From positions 496,001-560,000 of the forward strand of contig NZ_JAPELY010000004.1 in assembly GCF_026343295.1 (NCBI RefSeq): a DNA stretch of 64,000 nt, written 5' to 3'. Numbering within the stretch: position 1 is the stretch's first letter; the number at the start of each line of letters is the position of its first letter. The notes under the pieces were generated by a model. The model saw nothing but the letters and a program-made list of their open reading frames with translations, ran no database searches and had not been told where the DNA came from. A program made the translations under genes and the position numbers. The stretch is from Streptomyces sp. NBC_00083 (lineage in GTDB: Bacteria; Actinomycetota; Actinomycetes; Streptomycetales; Streptomycetaceae). Below, in pieces: positions 16,055-26,948 of this stretch.

Positions 16055-17073
16055 GCACACCGGCCGTCCCGGTAACCCCGAAGGGCGCCACCGCCCTGGT
16101 GCGTACGGCCGCGGAGCTCGCCGCGCTCGACCGGCGGGGCCGGCGCGCCGTCGTGATGACCATGGGCGCCCTGCACGAGGGCCACGCCACCCTGATCCGC
16201 ACCGCGCGGCGGCTGGCCGGCCCGGCGGGGCAGGTCGTGGTCACCGTCTTCGTCAACCCGTTGCAGTTCGGCGCCGGCGAGGACCTCGACCGCTACCCGC
16301 GCACCCTCGACGCGGACCGCGCCATCGCCGAACGGGAGGGCGCCGACGCGGTGTTCGCGCCCGCCACCGATGAGGTCTACCCCGGCGGCGAGCCCCAGGT
16401 GCGCGTCACCGCGGGCCCCATGGGCGAGCTCCTCGAAGGCTCCGCGCGCCCCGGCCACTTCGACGGCATGCTCACCGTCGTCGCCAAGCTGCTCCACCTG
16501 ACCGCGCCCGACGTCGCCCTGTACGGACAGAAGGACGCGCAGCAACTGGCGCTGATCCGGCGCATGGTGCGCGATCTGAACTTCCCCGTGGAGATCGTCG
16601 GCGTGCCGACGGTCCGCGAGGAGGACGGGCTCGCCCTGTCCAGCCGCAACCGCTACCTCGCGCCGGCCGAGCGCACCGCGGCCCTCGCGCTCTCCCGCGC
16701 CCTGTTCGCGGCCCGCGACCGGCTCGCCGCCGAGCACGCCCTGCACGCGCGCGCCGCGGCCGGGGGAGCGGCCCCCGGCCGGGCCGGCGCGCTCACCGCG
16801 ATCGGCGAGGCCCGCGCCGCGGCCGACGCCCACGCGGTCGCCGCCGCCGCGCCGTCCCCCGCCTCGATCAAGGCCGTCGCCCAGGGCGTGCTCGACGAGG
16901 CGGCCAAGGCCGAACCCCCGGTCGTGGCCGACTACGTGGCGCTGGTCGACCCGGCGACCTTCCGCGAGGCACCCGAGGGGTTCGGCGGTGAGGCGGTCCT
17001 CGCGATCGCCGCCCGCGTCGGCACCACGCGCCTCATCGACAACATCCCGCTCACGTTCGGAGCACCGGAATGA
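16051..17073 (+). CDS. panC: Pantothenate synthetase
   Basis: A 340-residue enzyme that joins pantoate and beta-alanine using ATP. It has the nucleotidylyltransferase motif MTMGALHEGH (36-45), the second ATP motif GQKDAQQ and the KMSKS-like LSSRN. Loop residues VFVNPLQFG and RPGHFDGMLTVV bind pantoate in the family. An Ala-rich insertion (about 225-265) makes it longer than the usual 280-310 residues. It is coupled by ATGA overlaps both to the gene upstream and to nadB downstream, so pantothenate and NAD synthesis are co-translated. Confidence 0.95.
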   Translation: MSTPAVPVTPKGATALVRTAAELAALDRRGRRAVVMTMGALHEGHATLIRTARRLAGPAGQVVVTVFVNPLQFGAGEDLDRYPRTLDADRAIAEREGADAVFAPATDEVYPGGEPQVRVTAGPMGELLEGSARPGHFDGMLTVVAKLLHLTAPDVALYGQKDAQQLALIRRMVRDLNFPVEIVGVPTVREEDGLALSSRNRYLAPAERTAALALSRALFAARDRLAAEHALHARAAAGGAAPGRAGALTAIGEARAAADAHAVAAAAPSPASIKAVAQGVLDEAAKAEPPVVADYVALVDPATFREAPEGFGGEAVLAIAARVGTTRLIDNIPLTFGAPE

Positions 17074-18875
17074 CAACCACCGGCACGGCAGGCACCGCGG
17101 TGCCCGACACCGGCATACGCCTGGACGCACCCGCACCGGGCTGGGCCATCGACGCGGACGTCGTGGTCGTCGGCTCCGGCGTCGCCGGCCTCACCGCCGC
17201 CCTGCGCTGCACCGCGGCCGGCCTCGCCACCGTCGTCGTCACCAAGGCCCGCCTGGACGACGGCTCCACGCGCTGGGCGCAGGGCGGCATCGCGGCCGCG
17301 CTCGGCGAGGGCGACACCCCCGAGCAGCACCTGGACGACACCCTGGTGGCCGGCGCCGGCCTGTGCGACGAGGACGCGGTACGTCTCCTGGTCACCGAGG
17401 GCCCCGGCGCCGTACGGCGTCTGATCGACACCGGCGCCCACTTCGACACCGACGCGTCCGGCACCATCTCGCTGACCCGCGAGGGCGGCCACCACCGCCG
17501 CCGCATCGCGCACGCGGGCGGCGACGCGACGGGCGCGGAGATCTCCCGCGCCCTCGTCGAGGCGGTCCGCACCCGGGCGGTGCGCACCATCGAGAACGCG
17601 CTCGTCCTCGACCTCCTCAAGGACGCGGACGGCCGTACCGCGGGCATCACCCTGCACGTCATGGGCGAGGGCCAGCACGACGGCGTCGGCGCGGTCCGGG
17701 CGCCCGCGGTGGTGCTCGCCACCGGCGGCATGGGCCAGGTGTTCTCGGCGACGACGAACCCGTCGGTCTCCACCGGCGACGGCGTGGCGCTCGCGCTGCG
17801 CGCCGGCGCCGAGATCTCCGACGTCGAGTTCGTCCAGTTCCACCCCACGGTCCTCTTCCTCGGTGCGGACTCCGAGGGCCAGCAGCCGCTGGTCTCGGAG
17901 GCGGTACGCGGCGAGGGCGCCCACCTCGTGGACGCGGCGGGCACCCGCTTCATGCTGGGGCAGCACGAACTGGCGGAGCTCGCCCCGCGCGACATCGTCG
18001 CCAAGGCCATCACCCGCCGGATGCAGGCCCAGGGCGCCGAGCACATGTACCTGGACGCCCGGCACTTCGGCGCCGAGATGTGGGAGCACCGCTTCCCCAC
18101 CATCCTGGCCGCCTGCCGCTCGCACGCCATCGACCCGGTGACGGAGCCGATCCCGGTCGCCCCCGCCGCGCACTACGCGTCCGGCGGCATCCGCACCGAC
18201 CTGCGCGGCCGCACCACGGTGCCCGGCCTGTACGCGTGCGGCGAGGTCGCCTGCACCGGTGTGCACGGCGCCAACCGGCTCGCCTCCAACTCCCTGCTCG
18301 AAGGCCTGGTCTTCGCGGAGAACATCGCGGCGGACATCGCCGAGAACGTCGAGGAGAACGTCGCGACGGACACCGCGGCGGCCACCGTGGCGGCCACCGT
18401 GGCGCAGGGCGTGGGCCGACCGGTCGTGGGCGCCCCGACTCCCGTACAGGACACGGCTGTCGACCTCGACGCGGCGCCCGAAGGGCCCGTGCCGCTGCTC
18501 GACCCCGCCGCCCGCATCCAGATCCAGCGGATCATGACCAGCGGCGCCGGGGTGCTGCGGTCCGCCGAAAGCCTCGCCGGGGCGGCCGCGCGCCTGGAGG
18601 CGATCCGCGCCGACGAGCGCAAGGCGGCCGTGCCCGGCGTCGAGGCGTGGGAGACCACCAACCTGCTGCTCGTCGCCCGCGTCCTGGTCGCCGCTGCCGC
18701 CGCACGCCCCGAGACCCGCGGCTGCCACTGGCGCGAGGACCGGCCCGACCGCGACGACGCGGCCTGGCAGCGCCACCTCGTCGTCCGCCTCACCCCCGAG
18801 CGGTCCCTGGACATCCGTCCCACCGGCACCGCCACCTTCCCCCCGACCGTCGCAGCCACCCCCCTGGAGCCGTAA
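17070..18875 (+). CDS. nadB: L-aspartate oxidase
   Basis: A 601-residue flavoprotein that oxidises aspartate to iminoaspartate, the first step of de novo NAD synthesis. The FAD dinucleotide motif is VVVVGSGVAGLTAAL (31-45). The active-site region includes TRWAQGGIAAAL, EFVQFHPTVLF and GVHGANRLASNSLLE. Between the capping and C-terminal helical domains there is an insertion rich in Ala/Glu/Thr (about 420-470, ENVEENVATDTAAATVAATV) that is not typical. It overlaps panC by four bases and is followed two bases later by nadC. nadA is not in the window. Confidence 0.95.
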   Translation: MTTTGTAGTAVPDTGIRLDAPAPGWAIDADVVVVGSGVAGLTAALRCTAAGLATVVVTKARLDDGSTRWAQGGIAAALGEGDTPEQHLDDTLVAGAGLCDEDAVRLLVTEGPGAVRRLIDTGAHFDTDASGTISLTREGGHHRRRIAHAGGDATGAEISRALVEAVRTRAVRTIENALVLDLLKDADGRTAGITLHVMGEGQHDGVGAVRAPAVVLATGGMGQVFSATTNPSVSTGDGVALALRAGAEISDVEFVQFHPTVLFLGADSEGQQPLVSEAVRGEGAHLVDAAGTRFMLGQHELAELAPRDIVAKAITRRMQAQGAEHMYLDARHFGAEMWEHRFPTILAACRSHAIDPVTEPIPVAPAAHYASGGIRTDLRGRTTVPGLYACGEVACTGVHGANRLASNSLLEGLVFAENIAADIAENVEENVATDTAAATVAATVAQGVGRPVVGAPTPVQDTAVDLDAAPEGPVPLLDPAARIQIQRIMTSGAGVLRSAESLAGAAARLEAIRADERKAAVPGVEAWETTNLLLVARVLVAAAAARPETRGCHWREDRPDRDDAAWQRHLVVRLTPERSLDIRPTGTATFPPTVAATPLEP

Positions 18876-18877
18876 CC

Positions 18878-19900
18878 GTGAGCACGCCCGAGGAACTCCG
18901 TCCCCAGCCGGTGGACGTCCCCCTGATCCAGATCGGTGCGCCCGCCCAGGGCGGCGGCTGCGGCGACGACTGCGGCTGCGGCGGCGAGGAGGTGTACGAG
19001 TGCGGGCTCGACCCCGCGCTCGCCGTGCTGCTCGCCGAGTCCGGCCTCGACCCCGTCCAGGTCGAGGACATCGCGCACCTCGCCATCGAGGAGGACCTGG
19101 ACGGCGGCGTCGACGTGACGTCGGCCGCGACCGTCCCGCAGGACGCCGTCGCCACCGGTGACTTCACCGCGCGCGAGGCCGGCACCGTGGCGGGCCTGCG
19201 GGTCGCCGAGGCGATCCTGTCCATCGTGTGCACCGAGGAGTTCGAGGTCGAGCGGCACGTCGCCGACGGCGACCGCGTCGAGGCCGGCCAGAAGCTGCTC
19301 AGCGTCACCACCCGCACCCGCGACCTGCTGACCGGCGAGCGCAGCGCCCTCAACCTGCTGTGCCGGCTCTCCGGCATCGCGACCGCCACCCGCGCCTGGG
19401 CCGACGCCCTCGAAGGCACCGGCGCCAAGGTCCGCGACACCCGCAAGACCACCCCGGGCCTGCGCGCCCTGGAGAAGTACGCGGTGCGCTGCGGCGGCGG
19501 CGTCAACCACCGCATGTCCCTCTCGGACGCGGCGCTGGTCAAGGACAACCACGTGGTGGCGGCCGGCGGGGTGGCCGAGGCCTTCAAGGCCGTACGCGAC
19601 CGCTTCCCGGACCTCGCCATCGAGGTCGAGGTCGACACCCTGGCCCAGGTCACCGAGGTCCTGGACGCGGGCGCCGATCTGATCCTGCTGGACAACTTCA
19701 CCCCGGCCGGGACCGCCGAGGCCGTCGCCCTGGTCGCGGGCCGCGCGATGCTGGAGTCCTCGGGCCGCCTCACCCTGGCCGACGCCCGCGCGTACGCCGA
19801 GACGGGCGTCGACTACCTGGCGGTCGGCGCGCTCACCCACTCCTCGCCGATCCTGGACATCGGCCTGGACCTGCGCGAGGCCGGAGAGGGCCGCATCTGA
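18878..19900 (+). CDS. nadC: Nicotinate-nucleotide pyrophosphorylase (carboxylating) with Cys-rich N-terminus
   Basis: A 340-residue quinolinate phosphoribosyltransferase starting at GTG 18878. Family motifs are TTPGLRALEKYAVRCGGGVNH split as RKTTPGLR and KYAVRCGGG, then HRMSLSDAALVKDNH and LILLDNFTP. The N-terminal about 50 residues are extra compared with typical NadC and contain GGGCGDDCGCGGEEVYECG, four cysteines spaced C-x3-C-x-C-x8-C. This could bind a metal or iron-sulphur cluster; the role is unknown. The stop TGA shares its A with the coaX start. Confidence 0.94.
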   Translation: MSTPEELRPQPVDVPLIQIGAPAQGGGCGDDCGCGGEEVYECGLDPALAVLLAESGLDPVQVEDIAHLAIEEDLDGGVDVTSAATVPQDAVATGDFTAREAGTVAGLRVAEAILSIVCTEEFEVERHVADGDRVEAGQKLLSVTTRTRDLLTGERSALNLLCRLSGIATATRAWADALEGTGAKVRDTRKTTPGLRALEKYAVRCGGGVNHRMSLSDAALVKDNHVVAAGGVAEAFKAVRDRFPDLAIEVEVDTLAQVTEVLDAGADLILLDNFTPAGTAEAVALVAGRAMLESSGRLTLADARAYAETGVDYLAVGALTHSSPILDIGLDLREAGEGRI

Positions 19901-20706
19901 TGCTGCTCACCATCGACGTCGGCAACACCCATACCGTCCTCGGCCTGTTCGACGGCGAGGAGGTCGTCGAGCACTGGCGGATCTCCACCGACGCCCGCCG
20001 CACCGCGGACGAACTGGCGGTTCTGCTCCACGGTCTGATGGGCACCCACCCGATGCTCGGCGCCGAGCTGGGCGACGGCATCGAGGGCATCGCCATCTGC
20101 GCGACCGTCCCCTCCGTCCTGCACGAGCTGCGCGAGGTGACCCGCCGCTACTACGGCGACGTGCCGGCGATCCTGGTGGAGCCCGGCATCAAGACGGGCG
20201 TGCCGGTCCTGACGGACAACCCGAAGGAGGTCGGCGCCGACCGCATCGTCAACTCGGTCGCCGCCGTCGAGCTGTACGGCGGCCCGGCGATCGTCGTCGA
20301 CTTCGGTACGGGTACGACGTTCGACGCGGTCACCGCGCGCGGCGAGTACACCGGCGGCGTCATCGCCCCCGGCATCGAGATCTCCGTCGACGCGCTCGGC
20401 ATCCGCGGCGCCCAGCTCCGCAAGATCGAGGTGGCCCGGCCGCGCGCGGTGATCGGCAAGAACACCGTCGAGGCCATGCAGTCCGGCATCGTGTACGGCT
20501 TCGCCGGCCAGGTCGACGGGGTCGTTCGGCGCATGAAGCGCGAGCTGGTCGGCCCCGACGGCGACCCGGACGACGTCACGGTCATCGCCACCGGCGGCCT
20601 CGCGCCGATGGTGCTCGGCGAGGCCGAGGAGATCGACGAGCACGAGCCGTGGCTGACCCTGATCGGTCTCCGCCTCGTGTACGAACGCAACGTGGCGCGC
20701 TCCTGA
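19900..20706 (+). CDS. coaX: Type III pantothenate kinase
   Basis: A 268-residue kinase that phosphorylates pantothenate, the first step of CoA synthesis. It shows the ASKHA phosphate motif DVGNTHT (6-12), KEVGADRIVN (pantothenate binding) and the second phosphate motif VVDFGTGTTFD. The start ATG overlaps the nadC stop by one base. It completes an operon that makes pantothenate (panC), NAD (nadB, nadC) and CoA. A stem-loop at 20747-20787 follows. Confidence 0.95.
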   Translation: MLLTIDVGNTHTVLGLFDGEEVVEHWRISTDARRTADELAVLLHGLMGTHPMLGAELGDGIEGIAICATVPSVLHELREVTRRYYGDVPAILVEPGIKTGVPVLTDNPKEVGADRIVNSVAAVELYGGPAIVVDFGTGTTFDAVTARGEYTGGVIAPGIEISVDALGIRGAQLRKIEVARPRAVIGKNTVEAMQSGIVYGFAGQVDGVVRRMKRELVGPDGDPDDVTVIATGGLAPMVLGEAEEIDEHEPWLTLIGLRLVYERNVARS

Positions 20707-20746
20707 AGCCCTGAAGCCCCGAGGCCCCCGAGGCCTCGCGGCGGCG

Positions 20747-20787
20747 GCCGGGCGCGCGGAACGGGCTGTTCCGTCAACGCGCCCGGC
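20747..20787 (+). terminator. Stem-loop after coaX
   Basis: Arms GCCGGGCGCG (20747-20756) and CGCGCCCGGC (20778-20787) are perfect complements; inside them CGGAAC and GTTCCG form a second stem. There is no U tract, which is common for Streptomyces terminators. It closes the cofactor operon. Confidence 0.6.
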
Positions 20788-20835
20788 ATCGGCCTGTTAA
20801 GAGGATTTTGTCCCTTTAGGACGTATCGTCGCCGC

Positions 20836-21486
20836 ATGCCCACGCCATACGGATCCCGCGGCGGCATGGCGTTCGGTGCGGACGAGCTGCGTGTGCTCCG
20901 ACGCGCCCTCGCCATCGCCCTCCACCCCAGCGCCGTCCAGGATGAGGACATCAAGGACTGCATGCGCCTCGCCGACTCCGTGGACGAGGCGGTCCACGAG
21001 GGAGAGCGGCTGCGCGCCTTCCTCCTCGCCGACCTCGTCCGCTACCGCGACGCGCTCCCCGGCTCGCTGCCCGGCTACACCGAGCTGCTCCAGGACGCCC
21101 TGGCGGCCGGCTACGACCCCGGGCCCGACGATCTGGCCGCCCTGCGCGCCCTGCGCTCCGACCCGGTCTGCGCCGCCCTCCTGGAGCGCTGCCGCCGGAT
21201 CGCGGAACGCTCGGTGCGGGCCCGCCTCGCCGGCCGCGCCGTCTCGACGCCGGGTCCGCGCACCCGGCTCCTCACCCTGGTCGGCGGCAGCGCGGCCGAC
21301 CGGGACAGGAGCGGCGGCAAGGACGGCAAGGACGGCGAGGGCACGTCCGCCGAGCCGCGCCCGGCCTCCCCGGCCCGCCCGGCACCCGGGCACCCCGCGC
21401 CGGAGCGGCCCGTACCGAAGCCGTCCGAGGCGTTCCCGCCACGCCGCCGTCCCGTGCCCCCGCCGGAGGAACGGCGGGCGGGCTAG
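20836..21486 (+). CDS. Conserved hypothetical protein
   Basis: A 216-residue protein. The first about 150 residues are mostly helical and acidic/basic mixed (ADELRVLRRALAIALHPSAVQDEDIKDC split around residues 15-42). The tail from about 155 is Gly/Lys/Pro-rich and looks disordered. I do not recognise a domain. The next gene, for a small membrane protein, follows after 13 bases and may be co-transcribed. Confidence 0.6.
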   Translation: MPTPYGSRGGMAFGADELRVLRRALAIALHPSAVQDEDIKDCMRLADSVDEAVHEGERLRAFLLADLVRYRDALPGSLPGYTELLQDALAAGYDPGPDDLAALRALRSDPVCAALLERCRRIAERSVRARLAGRAVSTPGPRTRLLTLVGGSAADRDRSGGKDGKDGEGTSAEPRPASPARPAPGHPAPERPVPKPSEAFPPRRRPVPPPEERRAG

Positions 21487-21499
21487 CTACTCTGTCCCC

Positions 21500-21673
21500 A
21501 TGGACTACGTTTCCGCGCTTCTGCCCCCCGTGGTGATGGCCATCTTCTTCACCGCGCTCGTCGTGACGATCGTGAAGAGCCAGGGCGGCCCCAACAAGGG
21601 CAAGGAGGACGCGGCCGTGGACAGCGCGCTCGCGCGCGCCGAGGCCGCGCAGCAGAAGCCCGCGGCCTCCTGA
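21500..21673 (+). CDS. Small single-pass membrane protein
   Basis: A 57-residue protein starting at ATG 21500. One hydrophobic segment (about residues 5-26, ALLPPVVMAIFFTALVVTIV) is followed by a charged cytoplasmic-type tail rich in Lys, Ala and Glu. Function unknown. A canonical terminator follows at 21702. Confidence 0.6.
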   Translation: MDYVSALLPPVVMAIFFTALVVTIVKSQGGPNKGKEDAAVDSALARAEAAQQKPAAS

Positions 21674-21701
21674 CCCGGGCCGGGGCGGACACATACGGCA
21701 G

Positions 21702-21737
21702 GGGCGCACGGGGTATTTCCCTTCGTGCGCCCTTTTT
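21702..21737 (+). terminator. Rho-independent terminator
   Basis: The stem GGGCGCACG (21702-21710) pairs with CGTGCGCCC (21724-21732), followed directly by TTTTT. This is one of the few canonical U-tract terminators in the window. It ends the 20836-21673 transcript. Confidence 0.85.
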
Positions 21738-21795
21738 GCTGCGTCCACATCGCAAATAACCAGCCATTCGCGACATCTCCCACTATGGTGCAGAT

Positions 21796-22254
21796 GTGCC
21801 CCGTCAATTGGGAGAGCTGGAAGACGCCGTGATGACCCGGGTCTGGCAGTGGAACCGTCCGGTGACCGTCCGGGAAGTCCTCGAAGACCTCCAGCAGGAA
21901 CGGTCGATCGCGTACACCACGGTCATGACCGTAATGGACAATCTCCATCAGAAGGGCTGGGTCCGCAGGGAAGTCGACGGGCGGGCCTATCGATATACGG
22001 CGGTCTCCACGCGGGCCGCGTACGCCGCCGCCCTGATGAACGAAGCCTGGTCCCGGAGCGACAACCGGGCGGCCGCTCTCGTCGCCTTCTTCGGCATGAT
22101 GTCCCCCGAGGAGCGCGAAGCGCTGCGCGATGCCGTGCGCATGGTGCAGGAGCCGGAACCCGAACGGGACCGCGCACCCGAACAGGACCGCGAACCCGAA
22201 CCCGAACAGGGATCCGAAGAGGGCGATGTGCCCGGCGGCAGCACGGAGCGATAG
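21796..22254 (+). CDS. BlaI/MecI/CopY-family transcriptional repressor
   Basis: A 152-residue winged-helix protein starting at GTG 21796. The DNA-binding domain (1-75) reads LGELEDAVMTRVWQW, then TVREVLEDL and YTTVMTVMDNLHQKGWVRRE, which is the BlaI signature. The C-terminal dimerisation helix region is short, and a tail of about 35 residues rich in Glu, Pro and Arg replaces the usual end. No beta-lactamase or BlaR-like sensor protease is adjacent, so its target and inducer are unknown. Confidence 0.85.
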   Translation: MPRQLGELEDAVMTRVWQWNRPVTVREVLEDLQQERSIAYTTVMTVMDNLHQKGWVRREVDGRAYRYTAVSTRAAYAAALMNEAWSRSDNRAAALVAFFGMMSPEEREALRDAVRMVQEPEPERDRAPEQDREPEPEQGSEEGDVPGGSTER

Positions 22255-22263
22255 CGTCCAGGC

Positions 22264-22794
22264 ATGTCTTATCCCGCCGCTAATGCGGTCACCGTCCGCC
22301 GCGCCAGGACCGGCGATGTACGGGCCGTGCGCGACCTTCTCGACGCGTACGTCGACGACGGGATCCTGCTCGACAAAGCGACGGTCACGCTTTACGAGTC
22401 CATCCAGGAGTTCTGGGTCGCCGAACGGGACTCGGACGCGCGGGTGGTGGGCTGCGGGGCGCTGCACGTGATGTGGGAAGACCTCGCCGAAGTGCGTACT
22501 CTCGCGGTGGACCCCCAGTTCCACGGCTCGGGCATCGGGCATCTCGTGCTCGGCAAGCTGCTCCAGACCGCCCGCTGGCTCGGAGTGCGGCGGGTTTTCT
22601 GCCTCACGTTCGAAGTCGCCTTCTTCGCGAAGCACGGGTTCACGGAGATCGAGGAGACTCCCGTCGATACCGTTGACACAGATGTCTACAGCGAGCTGCT
22701 GCGCTCCTATGACGAGGGCGTCGCGGAGTTCCTCGGTCTCGAACGAGTGAAGCCGAACACCTTGGGCAACACCCGGATGCTTCTGCACCTGTGA
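22264..22794 (+). CDS. argA: GNAT N-acetyltransferase, ArgA-like amino-acid N-acetyltransferase
   Basis: A 176-residue GNAT protein. The acetyl-CoA motif A region is EVRTLAVDPQFHGSGIGHLVLGKLL (about 79-103; Q/R-x-x-G-x-G/A as HGSGIG). The start VTVRRARTGDVRAVRDLLDAY and the late sequence FFAKHGFTEIEE match the short actinobacterial N-acetylglutamate synthase type (as M. tuberculosis Rv2747). It would make N-acetylglutamate for arginine synthesis. The gene is nine bases after the BlaI-type repressor, so the two may share a transcript. Confidence 0.7.
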   Translation: MSYPAANAVTVRRARTGDVRAVRDLLDAYVDDGILLDKATVTLYESIQEFWVAERDSDARVVGCGALHVMWEDLAEVRTLAVDPQFHGSGIGHLVLGKLLQTARWLGVRRVFCLTFEVAFFAKHGFTEIEETPVDTVDTDVYSELLRSYDEGVAEFLGLERVKPNTLGNTRMLLHL

Positions 22795-22947
22795 TCGGGG
22801 AAGGGCCGGGAAGCTGTCGGAACCCTATGTCCGAATCGCGCACGTTTCCCGCGGAGCAAGGATCCTGAACCTCTGCCGGGGGTTTGTGTTTTCCAGTCAA
22901 AAGCGGTTTCCTTTCCGCGTACTGCATTTTCGATGAAAGGAAATCCG

Positions 22948-23289
22948 GTGGCACAGAAGGTTCAGGTCCTTCTTGTCGATGACCTCGACGGTGGCGAGGC
23001 TGACGAGACCGTGACGTTCGCTCTTGACGGCAAGAGCTTCGAGATCGACCTCACCACCGCCAACGCGGACAAGCTCCGTGGCCTCCTTGAGCCTTACGTC
23101 AAGAGCGGCCGGCGCACCGGTGGCCGTGCGGCGGGCGGTCGTGGCAAGGCGCGCGGCGCGCTGCTCGGCACCGGCAACCAGAACACTGCGGAGATCCGCA
23201 AGTGGGCCAAGGAGCAGGGTTACAACGTGAACGACCGCGGACGCGTCCCGGCCGAAATCCGTGAAGCCTACGAGAAGCAGAACGGCTGA
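22948..23289 (+). CDS. lsr2: Lsr2, nucleoid-associated xenogeneic silencer
   Basis: A 113-residue H-NS-like protein that binds AT-rich minor grooves and silences horizontally acquired genes. The N-terminal dimerisation domain starts AQKVQVLLVDDLDGGEADETV; the C-terminal DNA-binding domain has IRKWAKEQGYNVNDRGRVP with the RGR hook. I chose GTG 22948 because the sequence AAAGGA just upstream serves as ribosome site; an in-frame ATG at 22933 would contain that site. The 150 bases upstream are clearly AT-richer than the surroundings, which would allow Lsr2 to bind its own promoter. The 3' end overlaps the convergent gene by 22 bases. Confidence 0.95.
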   Translation: MAQKVQVLLVDDLDGGEADETVTFALDGKSFEIDLTTANADKLRGLLEPYVKSGRRTGGRAAGGRGKARGALLGTGNQNTAEIRKWAKEQGYNVNDRGRVPAEIREAYEKQNG

Positions 23290-23903
23290 GTTCCCGCGTT
23301 CCCCGCACCACCTGGGGATTTAGCGTGAATCAACCGGGCCCGGTGGCATTCCGTCGCCGCCGCGGCCACCAGCCGAACGAGGCTGAGGCCCGTGGCGCGG
23401 CCGCCCCGCAGGGCGTTCCCCGGGCTCTCGCCGGCACCCCTCCCACCGGCACCACCGCACTGCGTGATTCCGGTGAAGGAGGGGAGGCACGCCTCCACCT
23501 CGCACCCCGGCTCGGGGGGTCGCAGCCACACGGCGGCCCCTCGCGAACCGGCCCAGCCGGGCGGCAGGGGGGCGGTGATCCGGCCCCCGGTGCCGATCGC
23601 CGTCAGGTCGAGGCCGACCCCGCCCCATTCGAGCCAGTCGAGCAGCCCCGGCAGCTCGTCCGCGCTCCCCGCGGCGACGAGCAGCCGCATCCGGTGTCCC
23701 ATCAGGGCGACCGGGCCGGTGTTCCCGTACCGCTCCAGGAGGGCGAACCCGGCGGTCGCCGGGAGTTCGAGGACGTCGAAGCGCAGCCCCGTCAGCAGAT
23801 GGACGGGGGGCCCGGCCGAAACGGCCCAGCCGAGCTCGCGCTCGTACCAGTGCGCGAGCGGGCCATCCAGGGGGGCGCGGGGTGCCGGCACGGTGAAGGC
23901 CAT
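23268..23903 (-). CDS. SCO3374-like protein, possible remnant primase/polymerase N-terminal fold
   Basis: A 211-residue protein transcribed towards lsr2, with its last 22 bases inside the lsr2 reading frame. The sequence GPPVHLLTGLRFDVLELPATAG and RMRLLVAAGSADELPGLLDWLEWG is conserved in Streptomyces at this position. It weakly resembles the N-terminal region of bifunctional DNA primase/polymerase proteins, but I cannot point to the catalytic acidic residues. A Gly-rich linker (about 150-170) precedes VRLVAAAATECHRARL. Function unknown. Confidence 0.65.
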   Translation of the reverse strand: MAFTVPAPRAPLDGPLAHWYERELGWAVSAGPPVHLLTGLRFDVLELPATAGFALLERYGNTGPVALMGHRMRLLVAAGSADELPGLLDWLEWGGVGLDLTAIGTGGRITAPLPPGWAGSRGAAVWLRPPEPGCEVEACLPSFTGITQCGGAGGRGAGESPGNALRGGRATGLSLVRLVAAAATECHRARLIHAKSPGGAGNAGTQPFCFS

Positions 23904-24332
23904 GCCCGGAGCAACTGGTGAAACGCCGCCAAGTTACGCTGGGTTCCCGGACCAATGCGTTCTGTCGCCGAATTCCAGGCGTCCGGACGCGGGTGCAGGC
24001 GCAAGGCTGTTCGCCCGTAGCTTACGGAACCGGGGTGCGCCGCATGGAGTGTCGGTCCCGACGGGTAAGACATTCCTAGTGGGGAGGGGCGACACGCTCG
24101 TCAGGCGGTCTCACGTTCGCCATCGGCGTACTGGAGACAGGGGTATCTGTCTGGCCTGCGGGAACATCGTCTCGCACCATCGGGTTGGAGCAGTTGTCGG
24201 CTGTTCGGGCCGGGAGGCATGAACGGGTGTCGGCAGTTGGAATGAGCTGTCCCGCCCTGCGGGACTAGCATGCGGAAGGACAGGGAGGGGACCGCCCCCT
24301 TACTGCCCGACCGCTCTGAGGAGCGATTAACG
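23904..24332 (+). promoter_or_regulatory. clpC upstream region with ClgR-like box and hairpin at a -10
   Basis: There is no gene in these 429 bases. GTTCGC-CATCG-GCG at 24115-24128 has the CGC-N5-GCG core of boxes bound by ClgR, the actinobacterial activator of clp genes, and lies about 200 bases before the clpC start. Further down, GTCCCGC-CCT-GCGGGAC (24249-24265) is a perfect 7-3-7 repeat that abuts TAGCAT (24266-24271), a plausible -10. The assignments are by eye only. Confidence 0.45.
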
Positions 24333-26858
<2,526 letters not shown>

Positions 26859-26883
26859 CTCTCCCCGGAGGTCTCGCCTGAAG

Positions 26884-26931
26884 GGGCCGGCCCGGCTCGT
26901 ACGTCACGTACGAGCCGGGCCGGCCCTTTTT
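26884..26931. terminator. Strong terminator between clpC and the NACHT operon
   Basis: A near-continuous perfect palindrome: the 21-base arm at 26884-26904 is the exact reverse complement of 26906-26926, followed by TTTTT. It is flanked on the other side by AA, so it can also stop the minus-strand NACHT transcript that ends at 26949. Confidence 0.9.
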
Positions 26932-26948
26932 GCGCGCGCGTGCACCGT

